In this document: piece by piece, positions 6,717-7,162 of the stretch
How the letters are laid out: the number at the start of each line of letters is the position of its first letter
Numbering within the stretch: the stretch's first letter is position 1
Source: Candidatus Zixiibacteriota bacterium
GTDB lineage: Bacteria > Zixibacteria > MSB-5A5 > SM1-73
Length of the DNA: 7,162 bases
Assembly (NCBI GenBank): GCA_023127875.1
Contig: JAGMFA010000105.1
Span: 1 to 7,162 of the forward strand
Direction of reading: 5' to 3'
Translations under genes and position numbers: made by a program
The notes under the pieces: model-generated
Told to the model about the DNA's origin: nothing
The model's database searches: none
The model's input: only the letters and a program-made list of their open reading frames with translations

Positions 6717-6741
6717 AAATTATTCTAAAATCAAGCTAAAA

Positions 6742-6890
6742 GTGAATGCCCTGGTGCGAGGCACAGTCACATATACGGAGTTTGAAAGCTATAAGATTAA
6801 TCCAGTGTAACCGGGGACGAGCTGAATGTTCCCCAGATAGGAGTATGACGCTGGGCAAGGGACCTAGCCTACGAACTCATTGTCAGGTCA
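6742..6890 (+). ncRNA. possible structured-RNA remnant (group II intron-like?)
   Basis: Several stems sit close together on the plus strand. CTG(G)TGC/GCACAG (6751-6757 and 6761-6766) has one bulged G. CCAGTGT/ACGCTGG (6802-6808 and 6848-6854, one G-U pair) encloses GGGGA/TCCCC (6813-6817 and 6830-6834). GTGCG at 6754-6758 matches the group II intron 5'-end consensus, and the style of the text recalls intron domain I. No reverse transcriptase, domain V or 3' end is in the window, so this would be a fragment. The stems are seen in the sequence; the intron identity is a guess. Confidence 0.35.
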
Positions 6891-7018
6891 ATATTGTTTA
6901 TCGACAAAAACAGTGAACGTCACAACTATGAGCGCTTCGACTTTTTCAAATTTCTGCAAAGATACAAGGTAGTGCAAAAATTGATATTGAAAAACTTTAT
7001 TGGCAGGGCTAAATGTCC

Positions 7019-7162
7019 TTCAGGGTGAATCCCTTCAGGGTGTGTTGAAAAAGTATCGTTGTGTTTTGTTCGGAAGAAAGCGTTACCGTAGGGACAGCCT
7101 CATTTGAGTCAACTGACCTTGTGGCTGTCCGCTTTGAAGTTCGGACAGGGATTCATCCTGAA
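7019..7162. repeat. imperfect inverted repeat enclosing alternative stems (may extend past the window)
   Basis: TTCAGGGTGAATCCC (7019-7033) pairs with GGGATTCATCCTGAA (7148-7162) over 15 bases with one G-U pair. Inside, GGACAGCC/GGCTGTCC (7092-7099 and 7123-7130) forms a perfect 8-base stem. A competing stem, CTGTCCG/CGGACAG (7125-7131 and 7142-7148), shares bases with it. GTTCGGA occurs twice in direct orientation (7068-7074 and 7139-7145). The right arm ends at the window edge, so the true boundary is unknown. Confidence 0.65.

Larger units (their letters stand above)
6693..7162. other. 470-base non-coding region upstream of tRNA-Leu
   Basis: No frame on either strand looks like a real gene. 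The region holds an AT-rich inverted repeat near the tRNA, a cluster of nested stems at 6751-6854, an inverted pair ACTTTTTCAA/TTGAAAAAGT (6940-6949 and 7045-7054), an 11-base direct repeat CCTTCAGGGTG (7017-7027 and 7032-7042) and a large inverted repeat that ends exactly at the window edge. Confidence 0.6.

Noticed and set aside
6506..6739. Plus-strand 77-codon frame over the tig start, CAGTT repeat and tRNA
   Set aside because: It is antisense to a certain tRNA and to a low-complexity repeat; the apparent peptide is repeat translation.
7017..7042. CRISPR-like direct repeat CCTTCAGGGTG
   Set aside because: There are only two 11-base copies with a period of 15 bases and no spacers, which is not a CRISPR array.

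Overview
The window is a bacterial chromosome segment in which every recognisable gene lies on the minus strand, so the biological order runs from high to low coordinates: tRNA-Leu(UAG), tig (trigger factor), clpP, clpX, engB, an unrecognised 232-aa protein, a DUF433 protein, an unrecognised 221-aa zinc-finger-like protein, and the first 79 codons of purA. The core genes are standard bacterial housekeeping genes. The tRNA has no encoded CCA. Short palindromic repeats fill most of the gaps. Nothing fixes the phylum; the style (TTG starts, repeat-rich gaps, AT-rich unknown genes between housekeeping genes) suggests an uncultured or candidate-phylum bacterium, which is inference only.

Layout by region. 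6693-7162 has no convincing gene. It holds a compact set of nested stems at 6751-6854 that may be a structured-RNA remnant, and an imperfect inverted repeat (7019-7033 with 7148-7162) enclosing mutually exclusive stems. 6609-6692 is tRNA-Leu. 6531-6608 is a degenerate CAGTT-type repeat. 5192-6514 is tig with a TTG start. 4551-5138 is clpP. 3038-4297 is clpX, also with a probable TTG start. 2643-3037 is a 395-base gap with a two-tier hairpin. 2052-2642 is engB. 1315-2013 and 329-994 are unrecognised proteins flanking a DUF433 gene (963-1220), with a 62-base nested palindromic element at 1246-1307. 1-239 is the start of purA.

How the genes work together. Trigger factor receives nascent chains at the ribosome exit tunnel. 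ClpX unfolds tagged or damaged proteins and feeds them to the ClpP peptidase. EngB is a ribosome-assembly GTPase. The tig-clpP-clpX-engB order recalls the common tig-clp-lon-engB neighbourhood, but no lon gene lies between clpX and engB here; that space is taken by repeat-rich DNA. The DUF433 gene overlaps the 221-aa gene by 32 bases, an arrangement like a toxin-antitoxin pair, although the usual PIN-like partner is not there.

Most worth a second look: the DUF433/zinc-finger gene pair, the nested palindrome at 1246-1307, the Asn in place of the ClpP triad Asp, and the structured non-coding region upstream of the tRNA. I see no clear complete new system.
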